In this document: piece by piece, positions 23,927 to 32,801 of the stretch
Layout of the letters: each line of letters starts with the position of its first letter
Position numbering within the stretch: position 1 is the first letter of the stretch
Assembly (NCBI RefSeq): GCF_020622345.1
Contig: NZ_JACNMO010000003.1
Coordinates: 248,001 to 312,000, forward strand
DNA from: Roseobacter weihaiensis
Lineage (GTDB): Bacteria; Pseudomonadota; Alphaproteobacteria; Rhodobacterales; Rhodobacteraceae
DNA length: 64,000 bases
Direction: 5' to 3'
Made by a program: the position numbers and the translations under genes
Notes under the pieces: model-generated
Databases searched by the model: none
What the model saw: only the letters and a program-made list of their open reading frames with translations
What the model was told of the DNA's origin: nothing

Positions 23927-26658
23927 GACGCCCCTTTGAGGATCGCTGCGCGCACGCGGTGAGGTGTTGCCGGCACCTCAAAAACCCGCACGCCGGTTGC
24001 ATGTTTGATGGCATTGAGAAGCGCCGGTGCGGTCGGGATCAGGACATGTTCGCCCAGCCCCTTGGCCCCGTAGGGCCCATGTTCATCCGGCTCTTCGATG
24101 ATGATGGTGTCGATTGGCGGAATATCTCCGATGGTCGGGATCAGGTAGTCATGCAGATTTTCTGTCACGCCGGGAATATACTCTTCCATCAGGGCCATGC
24201 CGAGGCCTTGCGCGATGCCACCATGCACCTGCCCTTCGACCAGCATCGGGTTGATGGCCTGCCCGACATCATGGGCCGCCACGAACTTGAGGGGTTTGAC
24301 CGTGCCCAGGGCCGTGTCAACCTCAACGACCGCCAGATGGGCCGCGTAGCCGAACTGCGCATAGGGGCTGCCTTGTCCGTTTTCATCCAGGGGCTTGGTC
24401 GGGGGATCATAAGTCTCCTCCTCCCGGAGCACGAAGCCCTCTGCATCCGCAGGCAGCGACGACAGCTCCAGATGATGCCGCCCCGCCCCATCCGTCGCCA
24501 CGATCCGGGCACCTTCGAGCGTCAGGCTGGCGTCTTCACCGACATTGATTTTTTCAAGGATACGGGCCCGCAATGCCGTGCCCGACAAGCGCGCCGCATT
24601 GCCGGACACAAATGTCTGGCGAGAGGCCGAGGTCTTGCCCGCATCCGGCGTGACATCTGTATCGGCTCCCACAAGGACAATGTCCTGAATGGGCATGCCG
24701 AGGGCCGTCGCGAAAATCTGAGTGATCACGGTGTTCGCCCCTTGGCCGATGTCCATGGCCCCCTGATGCAGGATGACCCGCCCATCTGCCGTGACACCGG
24801 ATTTGATGGTGGAAGGGTTTGGCAGCGAGGTATTGCCACAGCCATACCAACCGGCAGCAAGGCCAACCCCGCGCTTGAGCGTCTCATGCTCGGCGTTGAA
24901 GGCATCAGCCTGGGCACGTTCGGCATCCCAGGCATGCTGCAGGGCCTCAAGGCAAGCCTTGATCCCGACGCCCTGGCGAAAGACCTGGCCACAGACCGTC
25001 GGCACATTGTTGTCCAGCGCATTCAAAATGCGGAAGTCCAGCGCGTCCATGCCCAGTTTCTCGGCCAGCTCATCAAAGAGACATTCCTGCGCAATAGCCG
25101 ATTGAGGCACACCGAATCCCCGGAACGCCCCGGCGGGCGGGTTGTTTGTATGAATACCCTTGGATTCCGCACGGTAGTCGGGGACCGCATAGGGCCCCGA
25201 GGCGTGCACCGGCACGCGTGTGGCCACGGTTGGCCCCCAGCTTGCATAGGCACCCGTATCGAAATCACCTTTGAAATCAAAGCCGCATATTTTACCATGC
25301 CTGTCGGCACCAATCCTCAAGATGATGTCCGAGGGATGGCGCTTGGTCGAGCTTTGCATCGACTCGGTCCGCGTGTAGCACAATCGAACGGGCCGACCGG
25401 TCTTCATGGCCCCGAGGGCCAGATAGGGCTGCACTGAAATATCCAGTTTCGCCCCAAACCCGCCACCTACGGCGGTCGGCACAATACGAATTTGCGATCG
25501 GTCCATGCCGAGGATTGCCTCAAGACTTTCCAGATCCATCACCGGCGCTTGCGTACAGGCATGAACTTCGACACGGCCCTCCACCATCTGCGCAAAGCCC
25601 GCCTCGGGTTCAATATAAGCATGTTCGACAAAGCCGCTGCGGAAACGCCCCTCTACGGTCATCTCCGCCTCCGCCAGGCGTGCTGCCGGGTCGCCGCAGG
25701 TTACAAATCCGCCACACATCACGTTGCCGGGCCGTCCGTCATGCAGTTGTGCGGCCTGGGCACTTTTTGCAAATGGCACGTCTCGGGCAGCCGGAAGCTC
25801 GGTCCAGGTGACGGGAAAGTCAGCCGGGTCAAAAGCCGCGATGATCTCGGGCCGGGCAATGACTGCCGCGACAGCTTCCCCCCGGAACCGCGTCTCTTTT
25901 TCGGCAAAGACAGGCTGATCCACGAATTGCGGGATCACACCGAACAGGTTCTCGCCGGGCACGTCATCTGCGGTCAACACCGCCTCAATCCCCACAGCCT
26001 CCGCAAAGGCGTCGAGATTGCCAATGGAGAACGCAGCCCGGGCAAAGGGCGAGCGGATGATCAGGATCTCCAGGCAGGACAAGGGCGCGACATCGTCGCC
26101 GAAGACCTCCTCGCCGGAGATCTTGGGGAGGCCATCGAGGCGCGGAATAGAGGTGCCAAGCGCACCGTCGCCTTGCCGTGCGATCGCAGGAGCCTGCGTC
26201 ACCGCGTCCAGAATTTTCCGGTAGCCCGTGCAGCGGCACAGCACACCGCCCAAGGCATCCTGCACCTCTTGCAGTGTCGGTGTCGGTTTTTCCCGCAGCA
26301 AGGCAACCGCAGACACCATCATCCCCGGCGTGCAAATGCCGCATTGTGCAGCCCCATGATCCTGAAAGCTCTGCGTCAGGGATTTGGCGTGCGGGTCGCG
26401 CCCGTGCAGACCGGCCAAGGTCTCTACCCGGCGCCCCTCCGCCTGATGGGCTGCCATGAGACAGGCGCAAACCGGCTGGCCATCAACCAAGACCGTGCAC
26501 GCCCCGCAATCGCCCGCATCACAGCCGATCTTGACATCGCGCGCATCGAGCCCCTCCCGCAGCATCGCTGAGAGCCGCTGCCCCGGCGTGGCGGGTGCTG
26601 AAACTTCAGTGCCGTTCAACTCAAATGAAATGGCCATTGATGGGAAATGCTTGTTCAT
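23923..26658 (-). CDS. Molybdenum hydroxylase, fused 2Fe-2S and molybdopterin-binding subunits (nicotinate dehydrogenase-like)
   Basis: This 911-residue xanthine-dehydrogenase-family protein joins two usual subunits. Residues about 1-165 form the small 2Fe-2S subunit (CDAGDCGACTVLVDGQPVCAC and CGICTPGM...CRCTGY). From about 175 on it is the molybdopterin subunit, with VGGGFGAK, GAFRGFGVPQ, GQGANTVITQIFA and the GAKGLGE motif holding the base-catalyst Glu. It would hydroxylate an N-heterocycle next to nitrogen with water as oxygen source, e.g. nicotinate to 6-hydroxynicotinate. The start at 26658 overlaps the FAD-subunit stop. The fusion is complete and in frame. The substrate is inferred from downstream genes. 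Confidence 0.9.
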   Translation of the reverse strand: MNKHFPSMAISFELNGTEVSAPATPGQRLSAMLREGLDARDVKIGCDAGDCGACTVLVDGQPVCACLMAAHQAEGRRVETLAGLHGRDPHAKSLTQSFQDHGAAQCGICTPGMMVSAVALLREKPTPTLQEVQDALGGVLCRCTGYRKILDAVTQAPAIARQGDGALGTSIPRLDGLPKISGEEVFGDDVAPLSCLEILIIRSPFARAAFSIGNLDAFAEAVGIEAVLTADDVPGENLFGVIPQFVDQPVFAEKETRFRGEAVAAVIARPEIIAAFDPADFPVTWTELPAARDVPFAKSAQAAQLHDGRPGNVMCGGFVTCGDPAARLAEAEMTVEGRFRSGFVEHAYIEPEAGFAQMVEGRVEVHACTQAPVMDLESLEAILGMDRSQIRIVPTAVGGGFGAKLDISVQPYLALGAMKTGRPVRLCYTRTESMQSSTKRHPSDIILRIGADRHGKICGFDFKGDFDTGAYASWGPTVATRVPVHASGPYAVPDYRAESKGIHTNNPPAGAFRGFGVPQSAIAQECLFDELAEKLGMDALDFRILNALDNNVPTVCGQVFRQGVGIKACLEALQHAWDAERAQADAFNAEHETLKRGVGLAAGWYGCGNTSLPNPSTIKSGVTADGRVILHQGAMDIGQGANTVITQIFATALGMPIQDIVLVGADTDVTPDAGKTSASRQTFVSGNAARLSGTALRARILEKINVGEDASLTLEGARIVATDGAGRHHLELSSLPADAEGFVLREEETYDPPTKPLDENGQGSPYAQFGYAAHLAVVEVDTALGTVKPLKFVAAHDVGQAINPMLVEGQVHGGIAQGLGMALMEEYIPGVTENLHDYLIPTIGDIPPIDTIIIEEPDEHGPYGAKGLGEHVLIPTAPALLNAIKHATGVRVFEVPATPHRVRAAILKGAS

Positions 26659-27497
26659 ACCGCGCCTGCCCTCAAGATCGCCCGTTTGCACTGCTCTTGC
26701 GCCGCATCCAGCCGGTAGGTTCCGCTGCCCCGCACATCGTCAATCGGTGACAGGGGCGACAGGTGCGCTGTGCTGACCGTGACATCCTGCAATCGCTTGC
26801 CAAGCAAATCGGCTTCGAGCGCCGGCAATCGCTGCGCCACCGCCGAACACGACCCGACAGCGACACGCGCCTGCGCAATGCGCCCTTGCGCGTCCAGTAA
26901 GATATTGGCGGCGGTCATGCAGATCGAGATCACCAGATATCGGCGGCTGCCCAGCTTTTCAAACGCGGATCTGGTGCCTAGCGCTTGATCCGGGATCAGG
27001 ACTGCGGTGACCAGCTCGTCCTCTGCCAGGGTCGTCTTTCGGACGCCCTGGATGAATTGCGACAAAGCCAAGACCCGCGTTCCGCGCGCCGCACTCGCGA
27101 TCTCCACACGGGCATCAAGCGCCAGCAAAGGCGGCACACCATCCGCCGCCGGAGAGGCGTTGCAAAGATTACCGGCGATTGTGCCCGCGTTCTGAATTTG
27201 CACACTTCCCACCTCGCGCGCTGCTTCCTTTAAGCCGTCAAACGCTGCAGGCAGCTCCGCCCTGACGATATCGGTCCACGTGGTCGCAGCCCCTATTCGG
27301 GTCGTCCCGTCGCCCCGCGTGATCCCTCCAAGACCCGCGATCCGGGTCACATCAAGGAACGCAGACGGCAGTTGCCCCTGTTGAACTGCCGGAAACACAT
27401 CCGTCCCGCCCGCGATCACTCTGAATGCGCGCGTTTTCAGCGCATCCAATGCAAGCTCGAGATTGTCCGGGCGTTCAAAAGCCAAATCGACCTCCAT
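26655..27497 (-). CDS. Molybdenum hydroxylase FAD-binding subunit
   Basis: This 280-residue medium subunit of the xanthine dehydrogenase family has the FAD-binding RVIAGGTDVFPAVQQGQ near residue 27 and the TIAGNLCNASPAADGVPPLLALDA segment near 103. It accepts electrons from the 2Fe-2S clusters. The start at 27497 (MEVDLAFERPDNLEL) is preferred; the frame extends to 27530, but that extension would run through the operator at 27498-27517. It is the first gene of a seven-gene overlapping unit ending with the MarR gene. Confidence 0.9.
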   Translation of the reverse strand: MEVDLAFERPDNLELALDALKTRAFRVIAGGTDVFPAVQQGQLPSAFLDVTRIAGLGGITRGDGTTRIGAATTWTDIVRAELPAAFDGLKEAAREVGSVQIQNAGTIAGNLCNASPAADGVPPLLALDARVEIASAARGTRVLALSQFIQGVRKTTLAEDELVTAVLIPDQALGTRSAFEKLGSRRYLVISICMTAANILLDAQGRIAQARVAVGSCSAVAQRLPALEADLLGKRLQDVTVSTAHLSPLSPIDDVRGSGTYRLDAAQEQCKRAILRAGAV

Positions 27498-27517
27498 ATC
27501 GTTTGTATACGAATGAT
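27498..27517. promoter_or_regulatory. GTATAC-type operator ahead of the molybdenum hydroxylase operon
   Basis: ATCGTTTGTATACGAATGAT is a 20-bp near-palindrome (mismatches at positions 4, 7, 14 and 17). It abuts the start codon of the FAD-subunit gene and matches the sites at 16219, 17498 and 17599. Occupancy here would block transcription or initiation of the seven-gene operon. Confidence 0.7.
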
Positions 27518-28252
27518 AGTAGGGCAGCATTTCTCATGTCAACAGGATTGTAGAGCAGCCGCACGCAAACAGGCCGTTGCAGAGATGTGCTGCCAGTTCC
27601 ACGAGCCCGAAGCGAAGAAATGATAGCGTCGCTTTACCCTGAATGTCCGGGGAGCCGGTCGTTTCTGCCGGCCCCCCAAATGATCGCATCTTGACCGTTG
27701 CTGTGCTGCAAACGGCTGCTCAAGCATGGAGATCAGGAAGTCGGGGACCGTGGAGCGGCGCCCCCTTGTCGCTGCCGAAGTCCGCCAGATGAGGCCGAAT
27801 GCTATTCGGCTCGGGGTCGCGATCCATGGACAGCGGTAGATGATGCTGCAGCGAGAACTCATAGAATGAGGCGGCATGCACCTGCCTCCTCGGGCACCCC
27901 CATGATCGGCTTAGAAGTCTGCCTTCCCATCCTGGTTCCCCACGTGTCCTCGTGACTTGTATCTGGCCGCGGGGCAATGGGGCGAGGGTGTCGTTGTTCC
28001 CGGACCAAGACACGTCACCGTGCCGGATCGTTCCAAGTGCAATGGGATTGGCTTTTGAAACTCGGCACTTTGAGAAGCCCGGGAATGGATAGGCGCCTTT
28101 CGGCCAATGCTTTCATACACTACTCTACTCAGGGTAGTTTGTGCTAACCTGCTGTAAGAACGTTCGGAAAGGATTCGAAGGTGTTATTTTTGCTTGCTTT
28201 TTGTTGCTTCCGAGCGTGACACTCATAAACATAAAACAACACGGAGAGTATC
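27518..28252. other. Intergenic region between divergent molybdenum hydroxylase and peptide transporter operons
   Basis: These 735 bases hold the two divergent promoters and no gene I can support. Short open frames on the minus strand between 27539 and 28013 have no initiation context or family resemblance; they may be remnants of a lost gene but cannot be assigned. A short inverted repeat ACTCTACTCAGGGTAGT at about 28122-28138 precedes the oppA-like gene and may be regulatory. Confidence 0.4.
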
Positions 28253-29878
28253 TTGACGCAATTCTACATTCTGACCGCCTCAACTGTGCTGACAATGGCC
28301 CTGAGCACCGCCGCATGGTCTCAGGAAACGCATCCGGTGACCGGCGACAAGCTCGCAGAGGATCAGACCTTCAGTTACAGGCTTCTCGATCAATTCCCTT
28401 CAATCGACCCCCAGCTTGTCGAGGAAGTTGAAGGCGGCCATGTCTCGAGACAGTTGTACGAGGGGCTCCTGACCCAGAATGCGGATGGAACGCTGCGCCC
28501 GGGTGTTGCCGAAGAGTGGTCATCGGAAGACAATAAAACCTGGATTTTCAAACTGCGCCCGGATGCCAAGTGGTCGAATGGCGACCCTGTGACCGCGCAT
28601 GACTTTGTCTTTGCCTGGCGCCGTGCCGCCGACCCCGCCACGGCCTCCGAATACGCCTGGTATGTGGAATTGGCCAAGATCGAAAAGGCAGCTTCGGTGA
28701 TTGCCGGAGAATTAGAACCCGAAGAACTGGGCGTTCGCGCGATTGATGACCAGACACTGGAAGTCACACTGGGACAGCCGCTCCCCTATTTTCCGCAGAT
28801 GACGGTGCACTATACGTTCATGCCGACGCATCAGCCCACCGTTGAGGCACATGGGGCCAATTGGACCAACCCCCGGAACATTGTCAGCAACGGGGCCTAC
28901 ACACTCGAAGAAATGGCGGTTAACGAGTTTTTCCGTCTGAAAAAGAATCCCGAATACTGGGGCGCCGATGATGTGATAATCACCGAAGTGACCGGCTATG
29001 TGATAAACGACGTCAATCAGGCGCTGAACCGGTTTCAGGCCGGTGAGTTTGACATGATGGATGAGCTGCCCGCGGGCAGCTATCCGCGGCTTGAAGCCGA
29101 AGCGCCCGATGTGGCCCATTCCGTGCCGCGGCTGTGTTCCTATTATTACACCGTCAATCAGTCCGAGAGCGGGCACGAGGCGTTGAAAGATCCGCGCGTG
29201 CGCACGGCGTTGAGCTACGCGATAAATCGCAGCGTGATCACCGATCAGGTGCTTCAGGCGGGACAAGCCCCTGCCTACAGTTTTACCCATTGGGCCACGG
29301 CCGGATTTGAACTGCCTGACATCGAATACGCGAATTGGTCGCAGGAGGAGCGCATGGCGCGCGCGATGGAGCTGATGGTGGAGGCAGGATATGGGCCGGA
29401 CAATCCGCTGGAGCTTGATCTGATCTACAACACTTCGGAAAATCACCGACAGATCGCAACTGTGATCAGCCAGATGTGGCGGCCCCTGGGCGTGACCACG
29501 GTGCTCAGCAACTACGAATGGCAGTCCTATCTGGACATCCGGGGCAATCAGAATTTCGACATCGCGCGATCCGCCTGGTGCGGCGACTACAACGAGGCGT
29601 CGACCTTTCTCGATCTCTTGACCTCGAACAACGACAACAATGACGGCAAGTACAACAACCCGGAGGTCGACCGCCTGATGGAAGAGAGCCTGACCCAGGC
29701 CGACCCGCAGCCGACATACACGCAGGTGGAGAAGATCCTGGCCGAGGATATGGCGATCCTGCCGATCTATCACTACACCCAGAACTTTGTACTGGACCCG
29801 AGCATTCGGAACTGGCCGATGGAGAACGTCGAGAACAATTGGTACGTGCGCGATATCTACCGCGCCGCTGCTGAATAG
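28253..29878 (+). CDS. oppA: Oligopeptide-type ABC transporter, substrate-binding protein
   Basis: This 541-residue family 5 solute-binding protein starts with a TTG at 28253, with GGAGAG seven bases upstream. The signal peptide MTQFYILTASTVLTMALSTAAWSQ is followed by a mature chain with the OppA landmarks EEVEGGHVSRQLYEGL near 60, WSNGDPVTAHDFVFAWRRAADP near 107 and NPEYWGADDV near 235. It binds oligopeptides in the periplasm. Family 5 also includes nickel, murein tripeptide and dipeptide receptors; OppA/MppA is the nearest guess. A strong hairpin separates it from the permease genes. Confidence 0.88.
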   Translation: MTQFYILTASTVLTMALSTAAWSQETHPVTGDKLAEDQTFSYRLLDQFPSIDPQLVEEVEGGHVSRQLYEGLLTQNADGTLRPGVAEEWSSEDNKTWIFKLRPDAKWSNGDPVTAHDFVFAWRRAADPATASEYAWYVELAKIEKAASVIAGELEPEELGVRAIDDQTLEVTLGQPLPYFPQMTVHYTFMPTHQPTVEAHGANWTNPRNIVSNGAYTLEEMAVNEFFRLKKNPEYWGADDVIITEVTGYVINDVNQALNRFQAGEFDMMDELPAGSYPRLEAEAPDVAHSVPRLCSYYYTVNQSESGHEALKDPRVRTALSYAINRSVITDQVLQAGQAPAYSFTHWATAGFELPDIEYANWSQEERMARAMELMVEAGYGPDNPLELDLIYNTSENHRQIATVISQMWRPLGVTTVLSNYEWQSYLDIRGNQNFDIARSAWCGDYNEASTFLDLLTSNNDNNDGKYNNPEVDRLMEESLTQADPQPTYTQVEKILAEDMAILPIYHYTQNFVLDPSIRNWPMENVENNWYVRDIYRAAAE

Positions 29879-29885
29879 GCCGGTC

Positions 29886-29911
29886 TGGGGCGGGTGACCT
29901 GACCCGCCCCA
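29886..29911 (+). terminator. Intercistronic hairpin between oppA-like and oppB-like genes
   Basis: TGGGGCGGGT and ACCCGCCCCA form a perfect ten-base GC-rich stem with a six-base loop, eight bases after the oppA stop. There is no T tract after it, so it is more likely an mRNA 3'-end stabiliser or partial attenuator. This would give more receptor than permease, a common arrangement in such operons. Confidence 0.65.
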
Positions 29912-29927
29912 AGCCCGGACGTCTCCG

Positions 29928-30851
29928 ATGCTCGTTTTCATCATCAAACGCCTTCTCGTCGCGATTCCGGTTCTGTTGATCCTGGTCGTCGGCACTTTCA
30001 TCCTCATGTACACCGCACCCGGCAGCCCCTTTGCCACCGAAAGGGGTATCCCCCCCGCCGTGCTGGCCAATCTGGAGGCGCAATACGGGCTGGATCAGCC
30101 CTTTGTCGTGCAGATATGGCGCTATATCACCGGGATCGTCACCGAATTCGATTTCGGTCCCTCCTTCATCTACCGCGATCAGAATGTGAATGACCTGATT
30201 GGTCAGGGGTTTCCCGTGACCCTGACCTACGGGTTCTGGAGCTTTGTGGTCGCCGTCATCATTGGCGGTGCGCTGGGAATCCTGGCAGCAGTCAAGCATA
30301 ACACCTGGCTTGACTATCTGGCTGTCGGTATCTCGATCGGGGCGCAGGTTCTGCCGAACTTCGTGCTCGCACCAATCCTCGTACTAGTCTTTACGCTCTG
30401 GCTCGGCTGGTTGCCCGGTGGCGGTTGGCAGGGTGGGCAATGGCAATATATTATCCTGCCGGTGATCGCGCTCTCCACCAGTTTCATGGCGTCCATCGCG
30501 CGGATTTCCCGTGCCTCCATGCTCGAAGTACTGACGTCGAACTTCATTCGCACCGCCCGTGCCAAGGGCCTGCCGATGCACCGCGTGATCTTTCGCCATG
30601 CGCTGAAACCTGCGCTGCTGCCGGTGATCTCCTATCTCGGACCCGCCTTTGTCGGCATGATCACCGGGTCGGTGGTGATCGACATCTATTTCTCAACCGG
30701 CGGGATCGGACAGTTCTTCGTGGCCTCCGCCCTCAACCGTGACTACGGCGTGATGATGGGGATCACGGTGCTGCTGGGCACGCTCACCATTCTTTTCAAC
30801 CTGCTGGTCGATATCCTCTACGCATGGATCGACCCGAAAATCCGGTATTGA
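29928..30851 (+). CDS. oppB: Oligopeptide ABC transporter permease OppB-like
   Basis: This 307-residue inner-membrane permease has six hydrophobic helices. The N-terminal MLVFIIKRLLVAIPVLLILVVGTFIL and the EAA-type loop RTARAKGLPMHRVIFRHALKPALLP near residue 212 are classic for DppB/OppB. It pairs with the following permease to import peptides. It starts 17 bases after the hairpin at 29886-29911, and OppC begins five bases after its stop. Confidence 0.92.
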   Translation: MLVFIIKRLLVAIPVLLILVVGTFILMYTAPGSPFATERGIPPAVLANLEAQYGLDQPFVVQIWRYITGIVTEFDFGPSFIYRDQNVNDLIGQGFPVTLTYGFWSFVVAVIIGGALGILAAVKHNTWLDYLAVGISIGAQVLPNFVLAPILVLVFTLWLGWLPGGGWQGGQWQYIILPVIALSTSFMASIARISRASMLEVLTSNFIRTARAKGLPMHRVIFRHALKPALLPVISYLGPAFVGMITGSVVIDIYFSTGGIGQFFVASALNRDYGVMMGITVLLGTLTILFNLLVDILYAWIDPKIRY

Positions 30852-30855
30852 GGCG

Positions 30856-31773
30856 ATGATAGCAACAAAATCCGTCGCAGATGAGCTTGCCGCAGCGGCC
30901 CCGATCAAGGGGCGGTCGCTCTGGGCCGACGCGCGCGCGCGGTTCTTTCGGAACAAGGCTGCCGTCGCCGGGCTGATCGCGCTGGTCTGCGTCATGCTCT
31001 TTGCGCTGATCGGCCCCTTCATCTCACCCTGGAACAACGAGGACATCGACTGGAACGTGCTGGGCAACGTGGCGGAGGCAGGACGCCCGTCGCTGGAGAC
31101 CGGTCACTGGTTCGGTACCGACGCGCTGGGGCGCGATCTCTTTGCCCGTACCGTTCAGGGCACCCAGATTTCCCTGATGGTGGGCATTGTGGGCGCGCTG
31201 ATCTCGGTGATTGTCGGCACGCTCTACGGCGCGGTTGCAGGCTATTTCGGTGGCCGTATCGACGCCATCATGATGCGCACGGTCGATGTGCTGATGTCGA
31301 TCCCTTACATGTTCGTCCTGATCCTGCTGCTGGTGGTCTTCGGGCGCTCCATGCTGATGCTCTTCATCGGCATCGGGTTGGTCAGCTGGCTCGACATGGC
31401 GCGGATCGCGCGCGGCCAGACCCTGTCGCTGCGCAGCAAGGAATATGTCGAGGCCGCGATTGCCACGGGCGTGCGCCCCTTCACGATCATCCTGCGCCAC
31501 ATCGTGCCGAACCTGCTCGGCGTTGTGATCGTCTATGCCACGCTGCTGGTGCCGTCGATGATCATCTATGAGAGCTTCATCAGCTTTCTGGGGCTTGGCG
31601 TGCAGGAGCCGCTGACGTCCTGGGGCGCGCTGATCAATGCCGGGGCCGCAGAGATGAACAAGAGCACACTCTGGATGCTTGCCTGGCCGCTGTTTTTCTT
31701 TGTCATCACGCTCTTTGGATTTTTCTTTGTCGGCGACGGCCTGCGCGATGCGCTCGATCCGAAGGATCGGTAG
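30856..31773 (+). CDS. oppC: Oligopeptide ABC transporter permease OppC-like
   Basis: This 305-residue permease has the cytoplasmic N-terminal segment and first helix typical of OppC (ARARFFRNKAAVAGLIALVCVMLFALIGPFI). It continues with the luminal GTDALGRDLFARTVQGTQISL motif near residue 90 and the EAA loop VEAAIATGVRPFTIILRHIVPNLLG near 197. It completes the channel with OppB. A 59-base gap precedes the ATPase gene. Confidence 0.92.
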   Translation: MIATKSVADELAAAAPIKGRSLWADARARFFRNKAAVAGLIALVCVMLFALIGPFISPWNNEDIDWNVLGNVAEAGRPSLETGHWFGTDALGRDLFARTVQGTQISLMVGIVGALISVIVGTLYGAVAGYFGGRIDAIMMRTVDVLMSIPYMFVLILLLVVFGRSMLMLFIGIGLVSWLDMARIARGQTLSLRSKEYVEAAIATGVRPFTIILRHIVPNLLGVVIVYATLLVPSMIIYESFISFLGLGVQEPLTSWGALINAGAAEMNKSTLWMLAWPLFFFVITLFGFFFVGDGLRDALDPKDR

Positions 31774-31832
31774 CGCTCACCTTGTCCCGAAGGATCGGTA
31801 ACATGAATAATTTCCCAAAGGATCTGTGAACT

Positions 31833-32801
31833 ATGGCCCTGCTTGAAGTCGCGGACCTGCGCGTGAGTTTCGACACCCCGGACGGGACGGTGCATGCGGT
31901 CAACGGCATGACGCTGTCACTGGACGCCGGACAATCCCTTGCCATTGTCGGCGAAAGCGGGTCCGGCAAGACGCAACTGGCCTTTGCGATCCTCGGCCTT
32001 CTTGCCAAGAACGGCCAGGCGACCGGCAGTGTACATTTTGACGGCCAGGAGATTCTGAACCTGCCCGAGCCGAAGCTGAACAAGGTCCGCGCCAATGAGA
32101 TCGCGATGATCTTTCAGGACCCGATGACCTCGCTCAACCCCTACCTGCGGGTGGGCGATCAGATGGCCGAAGTTCTGATGCTCCACCAGGGTACCTCAAA
32201 GCGGAAGGCGCTGGATGAAAGCGCCAAGATGCTGGATGCAGTGCGCATTCCGGATGCGCGGTCACGCCTGAGAATGTACCCGCATGAGTTCTCCGGCGGC
32301 ATGCGACAGCGGATCATGGCAGCCATGGCGCTGCTGTGCCGCCCCAAACTGCTGATCGCGGATGAGCCGACAACGGCGCTGGATGTGACCGTGCAAAATC
32401 AGATCATGGAACTGATTGCCGACATTCAGCGCGATTTTGACACCGCGCTGATCCTGATCACCCATGATCTGGCGATTGTCGCCGGGGCGTGCCAACGCAC
32501 CCTTGTGATGTACGGCGGACAGGTGATGGAGATGGGCACGACCGACGATGTGTTCGAAGCGCCGTCACACCCCTATACGCTCGGGCTTCTCAATGCCGTT
32601 CCGCGTCTCGATATCCCGCAGGAGGCACTGCAGACGATCCCCGGCGATCCGCCCGATCTGACGCGGTTGTCACCGGGTTGTCCGTTCAGCCCACGCTGCG
32701 CGTTCGCGGATGGTCCCTGCCGCGAAACCATGCCCCCGCTGGAGGGCTTCGGACAGGGGCGCTTGCGGGCCTGCCATGCTGATCGGGAGACCGTGACATG
32801 A
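31833..32801 (+). CDS. oppD: Oligopeptide ABC transporter ATPase OppD-like
   Basis: This 322-residue ATPase has Walker A GESGSGKTQ near residue 42 (Gln replacing the usual final Ser/Thr), signature FSGGMRQR near 153, Walker B LLIADEPTTALDV near 175 and the C-terminal oligopeptide-transporter extension with the cysteines of SPGCPFSPRCAFADGPC that may bind an Fe-S cluster in this family. It works with OppF to drive import. The last codons overlap the OppF start by four bases. Confidence 0.92.
   Translation: MALLEVADLRVSFDTPDGTVHAVNGMTLSLDAGQSLAIVGESGSGKTQLAFAILGLLAKNGQATGSVHFDGQEILNLPEPKLNKVRANEIAMIFQDPMTSLNPYLRVGDQMAEVLMLHQGTSKRKALDESAKMLDAVRIPDARSRLRMYPHEFSGGMRQRIMAAMALLCRPKLLIADEPTTALDVTVQNQIMELIADIQRDFDTALILITHDLAIVAGACQRTLVMYGGQVMEMGTTDDVFEAPSHPYTLGLLNAVPRLDIPQEALQTIPGDPPDLTRLSPGCPFSPRCAFADGPCRETMPPLEGFGQGRLRACHADRETVT

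Noticed and set aside
27539-28013. Minus-strand short frames upstream of the molybdenum hydroxylase operon, considered as a regulator remnant
   Set aside because: I could not find a helix-turn-helix or any consistent family pattern across the frames, nor a ribosome site.
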